From Thermomonas alba (GTDB lineage: Bacteria; Pseudomonadota; Gammaproteobacteria; Xanthomonadales; Xanthomonadaceae), in NCBI RefSeq assembly GCF_022419205.1, contig NZ_JAJOZU010000003.1:124001-188000 (forward strand): a stretch of 64,000 nt of DNA, in the 5' to 3' direction. Both the position numbers and the translations under genes were made by a program. The notes under the pieces were generated by a model. That model was not told where the DNA came from. It made no database searches and worked only from the letters and a program-made list of their open reading frames with translations. Positions 29,624 to 37,296 of this stretch are shown piece by piece (position 1 is the first letter of the stretch; the number at the start of each line of letters is the position of its first letter).

Positions 29624-29700
29624 CGCCCAAATCTGGATGTCAGCCGGCTGGACTTCTTCTGGTCGTGCGTGAGCGCCAGCGACAGGGGAGTTGCAGAGCC

Positions 29701-29907
29701 ATGCTGATTCTGACGAGACGAGTAGGCGAGACCTTGATGATCGGCGATGCGATCACGGTCACCGTGCTGGGCATCAAGGGCAACCAGGTGCGAATCGGCA
29801 TCACCGCGCCCAAGGACGTGGCCGTGCACCGCGAGGAGATCTATCAGCGCATCCGCAGCGGCGAGGACCATCAAGGCCAGTCCCAGGCCCAGCCAGAAGA
29901 AAAATAG
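29701..29907 (+). CDS. csrA: Carbon storage regulator CsrA
   Basis: A small RNA-binding dimer that controls translation and stability of many mRNAs (pili, biofilm, carbon flow) by binding GGA motifs. The 68-residue protein begins [16 protein letters not shown], the near-invariant N-terminus with the RNA-contacting Arg, and has [12 protein letters not shown] with the second RNA-contact Arg. The tail ([11 protein letters not shown]) is Gln-rich, as in xanthomonads. GGGGAG about 12 bases upstream may be its ribosome site and also contains a GGA that CsrA could bind itself. It follows alaS, the usual place. Confidence 0.97.
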   Translation: MLILTRRVGETLMIGDAITVTVLGIKGNQVRIGITAPKDVAVHREEIYQRIRSGEDHQGQSQAQPEEK

Positions 29908-29909
29908 GT

Positions 29910-29938
29910 TTGCCGGAACGCGTGTGAGCCTGTATCCT
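29910..29938 (+). promoter_or_regulatory. Candidate sigma-70 promoter of tRNA-Ser
   Basis: TTGCCG, 17-base spacer, TATCCT, ending 23 bases before the tRNA-Ser 5' end. Spacing and position fit a tRNA promoter. Confidence 0.5.
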
Positions 29939-29961
29939 TTCCGGCTCGCGAATCGCCTCAC

Positions 29962-30054
29962 GGAGACTTGCCCGAGAGGCCGAAGGGGCTCCCCTGCTAA
30001 GGGAGTATAGGGCCAAAAGCTCTATCGAGGGTTCGAATCCCTCAGTCTCCGCCA
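29962..30054 (+). tRNA. tRNA-Ser (anticodon GCT)
   Basis: Type II tRNA of 93 bases including an encoded CCA. Acceptor arms GGAGACT and AGTCTCC pair; the anticodon loop CTGCTAA sits in a CTCCC/GGGAG stem and reads AGC/AGU codons. A long variable arm follows, and the T arm has GGTTCGAATCC. It lies between csrA and tRNA-Arg. Confidence 0.97.
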
Positions 30055-30100
30055 CTTGCGGCGAATCGCGATCATCACAGCACGGAACCGAAAATTTTCG

Positions 30101-30129
30101 TTGACGTGCGGGCAGGCTTTCTAGATAAT
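30101..30129 (+). promoter_or_regulatory. Sigma-70 promoter of tRNA-Arg(ACG)
   Basis: TTGACG, 17-base spacer, GATAAT, ending 14 bases before the tRNA 5' end. It is a near-consensus promoter in an otherwise GC-rich stretch. Confidence 0.75.
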
Positions 30130-30143
30130 GCCGCCTCTTGCTT

Positions 30144-30220
30144 GCGCCCGTAGCTCAGTTGGATAGAGCACCAGGCTACGAACTTGGGGGTCGGAGGTTC
30201 GAATCCTTCCGGGCGCGCCA
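30144..30220 (+). tRNA. tRNA-Arg (anticodon ACG)
   Basis: 77 bases with encoded CCA. Acceptor arms GCGCCCG / CGGGCGC pair fully. The anticodon loop CTACGAA gives ACG (read as ICG), for CGU/CGC/CGA codons. The T arm GGTTCGAATCC is canonical. Its own promoter and a terminator flank it. Confidence 0.98.
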
Positions 30221-30235
30221 TTCTTGAAGACACGC

Positions 30236-30267
30236 AACGCCGGCCATGCGCCGGCGTTTTGCTTTTT
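30236..30267 (+). terminator. Intrinsic terminator after tRNA-Arg(ACG)
   Basis: 9-bp stem AACGCCGGC / GCCGGCGTT with a 5-base loop CATGC, then TTGCTTTTT. It begins 16 bases after the tRNA 3' end. Confidence 0.88.
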
Positions 30268-30385
30268 CGCCCGTTGCGACGTTCCCAGCGCAAGCGCGAT
30301 CGTCTGTCGATCGCGGCGCGGGGTGGTCATGCCTGGCGACAAGACGCGCCCGAGCGGTTCGACGCCAGTGCGGCGCCCGCATGAG

Positions 30386-30399
30386 GCGCATGCATGCGC
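30386..30399. repeat. Perfect 14-bp palindrome GCGCATGCATGCGC
   Basis: A self-complementary 14-mer without a loop, 101 bases before the XRE gene. It could be a protein-binding site; nothing else shows its role. Confidence 0.4.
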
Positions 30400-30420
30400 A
30401 TGTCGAAGCCTGTTCGAAAA

Positions 30421-30465
30421 GATGTTTAAAACATCATTATGGATATTGATTGAATGATTATGGAT
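30421..30465 (+). promoter_or_regulatory. Candidate operator region of the xre-sulP operon
   Basis: In a short A+T-rich island, GATGTTTAAAACATC (30421-30435) is a perfect inverted repeat with 7-bp arms. Directly after it ATTATGGAT occurs twice, at 30436-30444 and 30457-30465, 21 bases apart, that is two helical turns. This is the arrangement expected for a dimeric helix-turn-helix regulator; the XRE gene starts 21 bases downstream. Confidence 0.5.
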
Positions 30466-30486
30466 GCTTAGAGTCTCTACATTGAT

Positions 30487-30765
30487 ATGTCGGGATGCTT
30501 TGCCATGCTGACCGCCGCGCAACTGAAAGCCGCCCGGGCGCTGCTCGGGATCGACCAGAGAACCCTGGCGCAGATGGCCGGGCTGTCGCTGCCGACCATC
30601 CAGCGCATGGAGGCCAGTGACGGCAACGTGCGCGGCGTGGTGGAGTCGCTGACGCGGGTGGTCGAAGCGCTGGACGCCGCCGGCGTGGAACTGATCGGTG
30701 AGGGCGCGGCCAGTCTCGACGGGGGCCGCGGCGTGCGGCTGAAGGCGCGGAGGACGCCGGCATGA
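30487..30765 (+). CDS. XRE-family helix-turn-helix regulator
   Basis: A 92-residue DNA-binding protein. The helix-turn-helix lies at about 18-45, with RTLAQMAGLSLPTIQRMEAS, then a LTRVVEALDAAGVELIGEG helix, the common C-terminal pattern of this small XRE group. ATG 30487 or the inner ATG 30505 may be the start; the latter gives MLTAAQLKAARALLG, the usual family beginning. The stop overlaps the SulP start by 4 bases, so regulator and transporter are co-translated. Paired repeats just upstream are a likely binding site, suggesting autoregulation of the operon. Confidence 0.88.
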   Translation: MSGCFAMLTAAQLKAARALLGIDQRTLAQMAGLSLPTIQRMEASDGNVRGVVESLTRVVEALDAAGVELIGEGAASLDGGRGVRLKARRTPA

Positions 30766-32435
30766 TCGCCATCGTGGAGGCCGCACGCGCGGGCCTGCTG
30801 CGGCGCGAGCACTGGGGGCGCAACCTGGCGGCTGGCGCCATCGTCGGGGTGGTGGCGCTGCCGCTGTCGATGGCATTTGCGATCGCCTCCGGGGTGCGGC
30901 CGGAACAGGGGCTGTACACCGCGATCATCGCCGGCATCGCGGTGTCGCTGTTCGGCGGCTCGCGGGTGCAGATCGCCGGACCGACCGGCGCCTTCATCGT
31001 GATCCTGGCCGGGGTGGTGGCGCAGTTCGGGGTGGACGGCCTGCTGCTGGCGACCCTGATGGCCGGGGTCATCCTGCTGGCCATGGGCTGGGCGCGGCTG
31101 GGTTCCGTGATCCGCTTCATCCCCGATCCGGTGATCGTCGGTTTCACCGCGGGGATCGGCGTGATCATCTGGGTGGGGCAGTGGCAGTACTTCTTCGGGT
31201 TGCCGGCGCCCGGCGCCGGGCCGTTCTACCTGAAGACCTGGACGCTGCTACAGGCGCTGCCACAGCTGCATCCCGCCACCACCGCCATCGGCCTGCTGAG
31301 CCTGGCGCTGACGCTGTGGGGCGCGCGGATCCCCGGGCTTTCACGGGTGCCGGGGCCGCTGCTGGCGATGCTGGTGGCGACCGTGGCCGTGCAGGCGCTG
31401 CATCTGGATGGGGTGGCGACGATCGAGTCCACCTTCGGCGCGATTCCGCGCAGCCTGCCCAGCCTGCAACTGCCGCAGGCGCATTTCGACCGCTGGATGA
31501 CACTGCTGCCGTCGGCCTTCACCATCGCCATGCTGGGGGCGATCGAGTCGCTGCTGTCGGCGGTGGTGGCCGACGGCATGGCCGGCACCCGGCATGATTC
31601 CAACCAGGAGCTGATCGGGCAGGGCATCGCCAACATCCTTTCGCCGCTGTTCGGCGGGATCGCCGCCACCGGCGCGATCGCGCGCACGGCCACCAACATC
31701 CGCAACGGCGGCACCAGCCCGCTGGCGGGTGTCGTGCATGGGCTGACTCTGCTGCTGATCCTGCTGATATTCGCGCCGTATGCGGGCAAGGTGCCGCTGG
31801 CGGCGCTGGCGGCGATCCTGTTCGTGGTGGCCTGGAACATGAGCGAGGCGCATCGCGTCCTGCGCCTGCTGCGGTATGCGCCACGATCAGACGCCGCCAT
31901 TCTGGTGATCACCTTCGCGCTGACCGTTCTCACCGATCTGGTGGTGGCGGTCAACATCGGGGTGATCCTGGCGATGTTCCAGTTCATGCGTCGCATGAGC
32001 GCGGCGGTGGAAGTGGTCGAGCACGGAGCGCACAGCCTGCGCGCGCAGCTGGCCCAGGCCGGGCTGCAGACGCTGCCGCCGGGCGTGGTGGTGTATGCGA
32101 TCGACGGGCCGTTCTTCTTCGGCTCGGTGGATTCGCTCGAGCGCGCGCTGTCCTGGTCGCAGCAGCCGCCCCGTCATGTGGTGCTGTGGCTGGAGCGGAT
32201 GCCGGTGATCGATGCCACCGGCCTCAAGCGGCTGGAGTCCACGGTCGAGGCCCTGCACCGCCGCGGGGTGAAGGTCGTGCTGTGCGGGGCCAGTCCGCGC
32301 GTGCTGCGCAAGCTGGTGCGGGCGCAGCTGGTGCGGCGCGACCATCCGGACGGCTATTTCGCCGACCTGGCCACCGCGCTGCGCGCGCTGCACGAGCGCA
32401 CGCAGGAGGAGGATCAGAGCACGTCGGAGGCGTAG
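30762..32435 (+). CDS. SulP family anion transporter with STAS domain
   Basis: A 557-residue inner-membrane transporter of the SulP (SLC26) family. Members carry sulfate, bicarbonate, or dicarboxylates, often with Na+ or H+. The membrane part (about 20-420) includes VGVVALPLSMAFAIASGVRPEQGLYT, the QIAGPTGAF motif and the family IRNGGTSPLAGVVHG, quoted in part. The cytoplasmic STAS domain (about 440-545) has VYAIDGPFFFGSVDSLERAL and MPVIDATGLKRLE. Coupling to an XRE regulator, with no sulfur-assimilation genes nearby, leaves the substrate open; bicarbonate is as possible as sulfate. The 3' end overlaps phoH by 22 bases on the other strand. Confidence 0.92.
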   Translation: MIAIVEAARAGLLRREHWGRNLAAGAIVGVVALPLSMAFAIASGVRPEQGLYTAIIAGIAVSLFGGSRVQIAGPTGAFIVILAGVVAQFGVDGLLLATLMAGVILLAMGWARLGSVIRFIPDPVIVGFTAGIGVIIWVGQWQYFFGLPAPGAGPFYLKTWTLLQALPQLHPATTAIGLLSLALTLWGARIPGLSRVPGPLLAMLVATVAVQALHLDGVATIESTFGAIPRSLPSLQLPQAHFDRWMTLLPSAFTIAMLGAIESLLSAVVADGMAGTRHDSNQELIGQGIANILSPLFGGIAATGAIARTATNIRNGGTSPLAGVVHGLTLLLILLIFAPYAGKVPLAALAAILFVVAWNMSEAHRVLRLLRYAPRSDAAILVITFALTVLTDLVVAVNIGVILAMFQFMRRMSAAVEVVEHGAHSLRAQLAQAGLQTLPPGVVVYAIDGPFFFGSVDSLERALSWSQQPPRHVVLWLERMPVIDATGLKRLESTVEALHRRGVKVVLCGASPRVLRKLVRAQLVRRDHPDGYFADLATALRALHERTQEEDQSTSEA

Positions 32436-33811
32436 TCGGCCAGGCGCGAGCGCTCGCCGCGGCGCAGCGTCACGTGCGCGCTGTGCTGCCAGGACTTGAA
32501 GCGGTCCACGGCATAGGTGAGGCCGGAGGTGGTCTCGGTGAGGTAGGGCGTGTCGATCTGCTCCACGTTGCCCAGGCAGACGATCTTGGTGCCGGGGCCA
32601 GCGCGGGTGATCAGCGTCTTCATCTGCTTGGGCGTGAGGTTCTGCGCCTCGTCCAGGATCAGGTAGCGGGACAGGAAGGTGCGCCCGCGCATGAAGTTCA
32701 GCGAGCGGATCTTGATGCGGCTGGCCAGCAGGTCGTTGGTGGCCGCGCGGCCCCAGGCGCCGCCCTCCTGGTTGTGGGTGAGCACCTCGAGGTTGTCGGT
32801 CAGCGCGCCCATCCACGGCGTCATCTTTTCTTCCTCGGTGCCGGGCAAGAAGCCGATGTCCTCGCCCACGCTCACGGTGGCGCGGGTCATGATGATCTCA
32901 CGGTAGCGCTGCTGGTCCATGGTCTGCGCCAGGCCCGCGGCCAGCGCCAGCAGGGTCTTGCCGGTGCCGGCGGTGCCGAGCAGGGTGACGAAGTCGATCT
33001 CCGGGTCCATCAGCGCGTTGAGCGCGAAGTTCTGCTCACGGTTGCGCGCGGTGATGCCCCAGACCGCGTGCTGGCCGTGGCGGAAATCGTCCACGATCTG
33101 CAGCACCACTTTGCCGTCCTGCAGGCGCGCCACCTTCATTTCCGACTGTTCGTCGCCGGGCAGGAATACGAACTGGTTGGGATACCAGTTCTCGCCCTTG
33201 CCAGCGGTGATCTCGTAATAGGTGCGGCCCTTTTCGGTCCACGATTTGAGGTCTTGCCCGTGGCGCTGCCAGAAATCCTCCGGCAGCGGGGTGGCGCCGG
33301 TGTAGAGCAGGCTGAAATCGTCCAGCGCGCGGTCGTTCTCGTAATCCTCGCTGACGATGCCGGCGATCGACGCCTTGATGCGCAGGTTGATGTCCTTCGA
33401 TACGAACACCACCGGCGTCTCCGGTTCGGCCTCTTTGAGGGCGAGGATCGCGCCAAGGATGTTGTTGTCCGGGATTGCGGTGCCGAAGCGCTTGCCGGCA
33501 TCGAAGTCGCCGGTCTGAAAGCGCAGCCGGCCGATGCTTTCGGCGCCGCGCAGCTGCACGCCCTGGGGGCGTCTCAGGGCGATGCCCTGGCTGACGTCGC
33601 TGCTTCCGTGTGCTTCGATCAGCTCGTTGAGGAAGCGGCTGACCTGGCGCGCGTTGCGACTGGCTTCGGAGGTGCCTTTCTTGCCGTTGTCCAGTTCCTC
33701 CATCACCTGCATCGGCAGGTACACATCGTGCTCCTCGAACTTGAACAGTGCGGTCGGGTCGTGCATCAGCACGTTGGTGTCGAGGACGTAGATGCGCTTG
33801 CTTCGGGTCAT
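32414..33811 (-). CDS. phoH: PhoH family protein with N-terminal PIN domain
   Basis: A 465-residue fusion of a PIN-type RNase domain and a PhoH ATPase (PhoH2 type); related proteins unwind and cut RNA. The PIN domain (about 1-135) has YVLDTNVLMHDP, MEELD and DNNILGAIL with the acidic metal residues. The PhoH part (about 250-465) has Walker A GTAGTGKTLLALA, YLILDEAQNLTPKQMKTLITR (Walker B-like, quoted in part) and the C-terminal RGERSRLADYASDVL. The start is at MTRSKRIYVLDTN. It is the last gene of the gcvR-bcp-phoH group. Cellular role unproven. Confidence 0.93.
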   Translation of the reverse strand: MTRSKRIYVLDTNVLMHDPTALFKFEEHDVYLPMQVMEELDNGKKGTSEASRNARQVSRFLNELIEAHGSSDVSQGIALRRPQGVQLRGAESIGRLRFQTGDFDAGKRFGTAIPDNNILGAILALKEAEPETPVVFVSKDINLRIKASIAGIVSEDYENDRALDDFSLLYTGATPLPEDFWQRHGQDLKSWTEKGRTYYEITAGKGENWYPNQFVFLPGDEQSEMKVARLQDGKVVLQIVDDFRHGQHAVWGITARNREQNFALNALMDPEIDFVTLLGTAGTGKTLLALAAGLAQTMDQQRYREIIMTRATVSVGEDIGFLPGTEEEKMTPWMGALTDNLEVLTHNQEGGAWGRAATNDLLASRIKIRSLNFMRGRTFLSRYLILDEAQNLTPKQMKTLITRAGPGTKIVCLGNVEQIDTPYLTETTSGLTYAVDRFKSWQHSAHVTLRRGERSRLADYASDVL

Positions 33812-33893
33812 GCGGTAGCTCCTCGGGTCGGACGGCGGCGAACCACCGCATCCCGCGTGGCGGGGCAGTGGGCGGGGAGGGGAGCGAGGACGA

Positions 33894-34367
33894 TCACTGG
33901 GCTTGGGCGGCCTGCAGCGCGTCGAGCACGGCCTGCGCATGGCCCGGCACCTTCACCGGCTGCCATTTCATGCGCACCACGCCGGCGGGGTCGATCAGGA
34001 ACGTGCTGCGCACGATGCCGAGGTACTCGCGGCCATACAGCTTCTTGGGCTGGACCACGCCGAAGGCGTCGCACAGGGCGCCGTCGGCGTCGCTGACCAG
34101 GTCGAACCCGAAGCCCTGCTTGGCGCGAAAGTTCTGGTGGGATTTGAGCGAATCCCTGGAGACGCCGAGAACTACGGCGCCCGCGCGCTCGAACCTGGGC
34201 AGCAGGGCGTTGAAATCCAGCCCTTCGGTGGTGCAGCCGGGGGTGGAATCCTTGGGATAGAAGTACAGCACCAGCCATCGGCCGGCGGCATAACGGGCCA
34301 GCGTTGCAGCTTGGCCACTGGTCAGCGCGAGCGGAAGATCAGGAATGCGGTCGCCGATGTCGATCAT
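33894..34367 (-). CDS. bcp: Thiol peroxidase Bcp/PrxQ-type peroxiredoxin
   Basis: Reduces hydroperoxides with thiol electrons. The 157-residue protein has the peroxiredoxin core with LYFYPKDSTPGCTTEG; Cys45 is the peroxidatic cysteine. The resolving cysteine five residues later, as in E. coli Bcp (CxxxxC), is missing (Leu there). The only other cysteine is Cys99 (ALCDAFG). The Arg of RSTFLIDP is present. The gene lies directly after gcvR, 14 bases apart, the same pair as in E. coli next to dapA. It may act as a 1-Cys enzyme or use Cys99. Confidence 0.93.
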   Translation of the reverse strand: MIDIGDRIPDLPLALTSGQAATLARYAAGRWLVLYFYPKDSTPGCTTEGLDFNALLPRFERAGAVVLGVSRDSLKSHQNFRAKQGFGFDLVSDADGALCDAFGVVQPKKLYGREYLGIVRSTFLIDPAGVVRMKWQPVKVPGHAQAVLDALQAAQAQ

Positions 34368-34381
34368 CGTGCGGCTCCGGT

Positions 34382-34942
34382 TCAGTATTTCATCGGATCC
34401 ATGATGGCGTCGAGGTTCAGATGGTCGCAGAACTCCAGGAAATCCTCGCGCAGGGCGGCGATGTGCATGTCGGATGGAACACCGATCGTGAGCTGGGCCG
34501 AGAACATGTCGGCCCCGGTCTGCATCGCGCGATAGCGCGTGCAGTGCAGGCTCTCGATGGTGATGCCCTGGTGATCGAAGAAGTCGGCGATCTGGTAGAG
34601 GATGCCCGGCTTGTCGGCGGCGATCACTTCCACCACATAAGGCAGCAGGTTGGATTGCAGCGATTTCGGGCCGGTGCGGTACCACACCAGCTTCAGCCCT
34701 TCCTCGCGCTCCAGCTTGGCCAGCATGGTTTCGAGCTTGGCCACCGCGTCCCACGAGCCAGTAGCCAGCGCGGTGACCGACACATCACGCCCGACCGTGG
34801 CCAGACGCGCATCGACCAGATTGCATCCGGAGTCCGCGATGCGGCGGGTGACCGCCAGCAGGGGAGACTGCGGATGCGTGGTGTACGCGTTGATCAGCAG
34901 GTAGTTTTCGTTCGGAGATGGGCGGGAGGCAGTCTTGCTCAA
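34382..34942 (-). CDS. gcvR: Glycine cleavage system transcriptional repressor GcvR-like
   Basis: A 186-residue protein of two ACT domains: about 12-85 (YLLINAYTTHPQSPLLAVTRRI) and about 98-180 (YVVEVIAADKPGILYQIADFF), in part. In E. coli GcvR has no DNA-binding domain but blocks GcvA when glycine is scarce. Here the neighbours bcp (downstream) and dapA (divergent) are the same as in E. coli, which supports orthology; no gcvA is in the window. Confidence 0.88.
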   Translation of the reverse strand: MSKTASRPSPNENYLLINAYTTHPQSPLLAVTRRIADSGCNLVDARLATVGRDVSVTALATGSWDAVAKLETMLAKLEREEGLKLVWYRTGPKSLQSNLLPYVVEVIAADKPGILYQIADFFDHQGITIESLHCTRYRAMQTGADMFSAQLTIGVPSDMHIAALREDFLEFCDHLNLDAIMDPMKY

Positions 34943-35007
34943 TGCGCGATACCGAAAGCGAGGGGGAAATCCTGCCGCATGCGGCGGCTGAACGGAAGTC
35001 AGGATAC

Positions 35008-35037
35008 TTGCCGCCCCTTTCCGGCCGCAAGTAAGAT
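35008..35037 (+). promoter_or_regulatory. Candidate sigma-70 promoter of dapA
   Basis: TTGCCG, 18-base spacer, TAAGAT, with a start expected near 35044 and thus a leader of about 80 bases. No lysine riboswitch or other recognisable structure is seen in that leader. Confidence 0.45.
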
Positions 35038-35122
35038 CGACTAGCCGTGAACTTCGCGGCGTCCATCCGTTCGTCCACAGCTTCGCAGTGCGGCTTCGGT
35101 CGCGCGTTCATCGGATATCCCC

Positions 35123-36028
35123 TTGCGACTTTCCGGCAGCATCACCGCACTGGCCACGCCGTTCACCGCGGCGGGCGATATCGACTTTCCTGCCTGGGAG
35201 CGCTTGCTCCAGGCGCAGCTGGCCGCCGGCACCCAGGCGGTCGTGGTGGCCGGCTCCACCGGCGAGGCCGCGGCGCTGTTCGATGATGAATACGAGCGCC
35301 TGCTGCGGCGCGCGGTGGACATCTGCGGCGGCCGCATTCCGGTGCTGGCCGGGACTGGCCAGTCCAACACCGCCAAGACGGTCCAGGCCACCCAGCGCGC
35401 CGCCCGCTGCGGCGCGGATGCGGCGCTGGTGGTGACACCCCCCTACGTGCGCCCCACCCAGGCAGGGCTGCTGGCGCATTTCCGCGCGGTGGCCGACGAC
35501 GGCGGGCTGCCGGTGGTGCTCTACAACGTGCCGGGCCGCACCGGCTGCGACATGCTTCCGGACACCACCGGCGAGCTGTCGCTGCATGCCAACATCATCG
35601 GCATCAAGGAGGCGCGCGCCGAGGAAGAGCGCATGCAGGCCCTGCTGCCGCTGCGGCGCGAGGAGTTCGTGGTGCTCAGCGGCGACGATCCGACCGCCCT
35701 GCGGGCGATGCGTGCCGGCGCCGACGGGGTGATCTCGGTCGCATCGAACGTCGTGCCGCGCAGCTTTCGCTTGCTGTGCGATGCGGCACGCAGCGGGGAT
35801 TTCGCGCGTGCCGAGGCGATCGATGCGCAGCTGGTCGAGCTTTATCACTTCCTCGGCATCGAGCCGAACCCGATCCCGGTCAAGGCCCTGCTGGCGCTCG
35901 ATGGCATCGGCCATGGGCTGCGGCTGCCGCTGCAGCCGCTATCATCCGCCCATACTGCCCAGGCGGAGCGTTTGCTTGCGCTCGTCCACCGACTCGAACA
36001 CGCCCACGGCCGCAGCGACGCGGCCTGA
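35123..36028 (+). CDS. dapA: 4-hydroxy-tetrahydrodipicolinate synthase
   Basis: Condenses pyruvate with aspartate semialdehyde, the first step of the lysine and diaminopimelate branch. The 301-residue TIM barrel has SITALATPF, AGSTGEAAALFDDEY, the YNVPGRTGCDM motif with the catalytic Tyr, and the Schiff-base Lys in GIKEARA. The only in-frame start before the conserved SGSITALATPF is TTG 35123; no ATG or GTG is available and the ribosome site is weak. The next gene is a BamC-like lipoprotein, as in E. coli dapA-bamC. Confidence 0.95.
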   Translation: MRLSGSITALATPFTAAGDIDFPAWERLLQAQLAAGTQAVVVAGSTGEAAALFDDEYERLLRRAVDICGGRIPVLAGTGQSNTAKTVQATQRAARCGADAALVVTPPYVRPTQAGLLAHFRAVADDGGLPVVLYNVPGRTGCDMLPDTTGELSLHANIIGIKEARAEEERMQALLPLRREEFVVLSGDDPTALRAMRAGADGVISVASNVVPRSFRLLCDAARSGDFARAEAIDAQLVELYHFLGIEPNPIPVKALLALDGIGHGLRLPLQPLSSAHTAQAERLLALVHRLEHAHGRSDAA

Positions 36029-36040
36029 CAGGAGAACCCG

Positions 36041-36544
36041 ATGTTTCATCCCGCTTCCCGCATCTCCAAGGCTGCCGCGCCGTTGGCTGCCGTCCTGCTG
36101 CTGACCAGCCTGTCCGGCTGCCATTGGTTCAAGAAGAAAAACGAGCTCTATACCCTGAGCGGCGAGGCGCGCCCATTGGAAGTTCCGCCGGATCTGGATC
36201 GCCCGGCGGCCGACAAGGCCATGGCGCTGCCGGCGGCGACCAGCGTCAGTACTGCGTCCACGCGCGCGCAGGCGGCGACCGGCTTTTCCGTCGCGGCCGA
36301 TCGTGATGCGGTGTTCGCCAAGGTCGGGGAGGTGCTGGCGGCCACGCCCGGGGTGCAGATCGCCAGCAAGGCCGAAATCCTCGGCACTTACGACATCGAT
36401 TACATGGGCAGCAAGTTTCTGGTGCGCGTCACCAAGGCCGGCGATGGCGCGTTCGTCTCCGCCGTGGATCCGCGCGGGCTGCCGCCCAGCGGTGAGGCCG
36501 CGGGCAAGCTGATCGCGGCGCTCAAAGCGGCGATCGCGCCGTAA
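36041..36544 (+). CDS. bamC: BamC/NlpB-like lipoprotein (DapX)
   Basis: A 167-residue lipoprotein. The signal ends with a lipobox (LTSLSGC at about 21-27), then HWFKKKNELYTLSGEARPLEVPPDLDRP, which matches the BamC N-terminal pattern (positions about 28-55). The remaining part holds one helix-grip-like domain (about 80-165: FAKVGEVLAATPGVQI to GKLIAALKAAI), where E. coli BamC has two, so this is a short form. BamC is an accessory part of the outer-membrane protein assembly machine. It follows dapA after 12 bases, as in E. coli. Confidence 0.82.
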   Translation: MFHPASRISKAAAPLAAVLLLTSLSGCHWFKKKNELYTLSGEARPLEVPPDLDRPAADKAMALPAATSVSTASTRAQAATGFSVAADRDAVFAKVGEVLAATPGVQIASKAEILGTYDIDYMGSKFLVRVTKAGDGAFVSAVDPRGLPPSGEAAGKLIAALKAAIAP

Positions 36545-36573
36545 CCGCGGGCCTGGCGCAGGTCCACGAATGC

Positions 36574-36601
36574 ACGCAGGGCGCCATCGGGCGCCCTGCG
36601 T
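36574..36601. terminator. Hairpin between convergent bamC-like gene and fdxA
   Basis: Perfect 12-bp stem ACGCAGGGCGCC / GGCGCCCTGCGT, loop ATCG. There is no clear T run on either side. Its place between two convergent genes suggests a bidirectional stop or an mRNA 3'-end stabiliser. Confidence 0.6.
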
Positions 36602-36647
36602 CATATCGACCCGTGGCTAGGTGGCGGCGGTGGGAGGGGGCTGCCCC

Positions 36648-36971
36648 TCAGCGTTCCAGCAGCGCGAGTTTTCCGGGTTTACCGTCCCACTCGGCGTGGT
36701 CCGGCAGGGGGTCCTTGCGCACGGTGATCACCGGCCATTGTTTGGCCAGCTCCGCGTTCAGGCCGATGAAGACTTCCTGGCCGGCCGGCACGTCTTCTTC
36801 CGGGAAGATCGCGCCGACCGGGCATTCGGGTTCGCACAGGGTGCAGTCGATGCACTCGTCGGGATCGATCACCAGGAAGTTCGGGCCTTCATGGAAACAG
36901 TCCACCGGACACACTTCGACGCAGTCGGTGTGCTTGCACTTGATGCAGTTTTCGGTGACGACGAAAGGCAT
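36648..36971 (-). CDS. fdxA: 7Fe ferredoxin FdxA
   Basis: A 107-residue electron carrier with one 3Fe-4S and one 4Fe-4S cluster. Cluster cysteines appear as [18 protein letters not shown] (about 9-26) and [12 protein letters not shown] (about 40-51). The extended C-terminal tail ([24 protein letters not shown], in part) is typical of the FdxA/Azotobacter ferredoxin I group. It is a single-gene unit between a tRNA and a convergent lipoprotein gene. Confidence 0.96.
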   Translation of the reverse strand: MPFVVTENCIKCKHTDCVEVCPVDCFHEGPNFLVIDPDECIDCTLCEPECPVGAIFPEEDVPAGQEVFIGLNAELAKQWPVITVRKDPLPDHAEWDGKPGKLALLER

Positions 36972-37057
36972 GGGGCATCCGTGGGGCGATGGTGCGTTAC
37001 GCGTAGTTTAACGCTGCGGCCTGCGCGATAGCAGGCATGCGGCGGGAGCGCAAAACG

Positions 37058-37088
37058 CGAAGGCCCGCGTCGGTGACGCGGGCCTTCG
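37058..37088 (-). terminator. Intrinsic terminator after tRNA-Glu
   Basis: 14-bp stem (on the minus strand CGAAGGCCCGCGTC, loop ACC, GACGCGGGCCTTCG) followed by GCGTTTTGCG. It begins 8 bases after the tRNA 3' end and lies upstream of fdxA. Confidence 0.85.
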
Positions 37089-37095
37089 ATGGAAA

Positions 37096-37171
37096 TGGCG
37101 CTCCCTACGGGATTCGAACCCGTGTTTTAGCCTTGAGAGGGCCACGTCCTAGGCCTCTAGACGAAGGGAGC
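37096..37171 (-). tRNA. tRNA-Glu (anticodon CTC)
   Basis: 76 bases with encoded CCA. Acceptor arms GCTCCCT / AGGGAGC pair; the anticodon loop CTCTCAA gives CTC for GAG codons. The T arm has GGTTCGAATCC. The stem TGGCC / GGCTA carries one G-U pair. Confidence 0.97.
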
Positions 37172-37233
37172 AAAGCAGTCATGCCGGTTGGACGTCCGGC
37201 TCGGCGGGGTCGGAGCGACGCGCCGAGCTTGCT

Positions 37234-37263
37234 AGTATAGAGGGCTGGCCTCGCCATTGGCAA
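37234..37263 (-). promoter_or_regulatory. Candidate sigma-70 promoter of tRNA-Glu
   Basis: On the minus strand TTGCCA, 18-base spacer, TATACT; the -10 ends 62 bases before the tRNA, so the precursor has a long 5' leader. It lies in the space shared with the divergent pcnB gene. Confidence 0.5.
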
Positions 37264-37296
37264 CGCCCGACCGTCATCTCTCCCCGCCTCGATTGC

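Noticed and set aside
35041-35122. Possible lysine riboswitch or other metabolite sensor before dapA
   Set aside because: The leader is only about 80 bases and shows none of the long multi-helix pattern of a lysine element.
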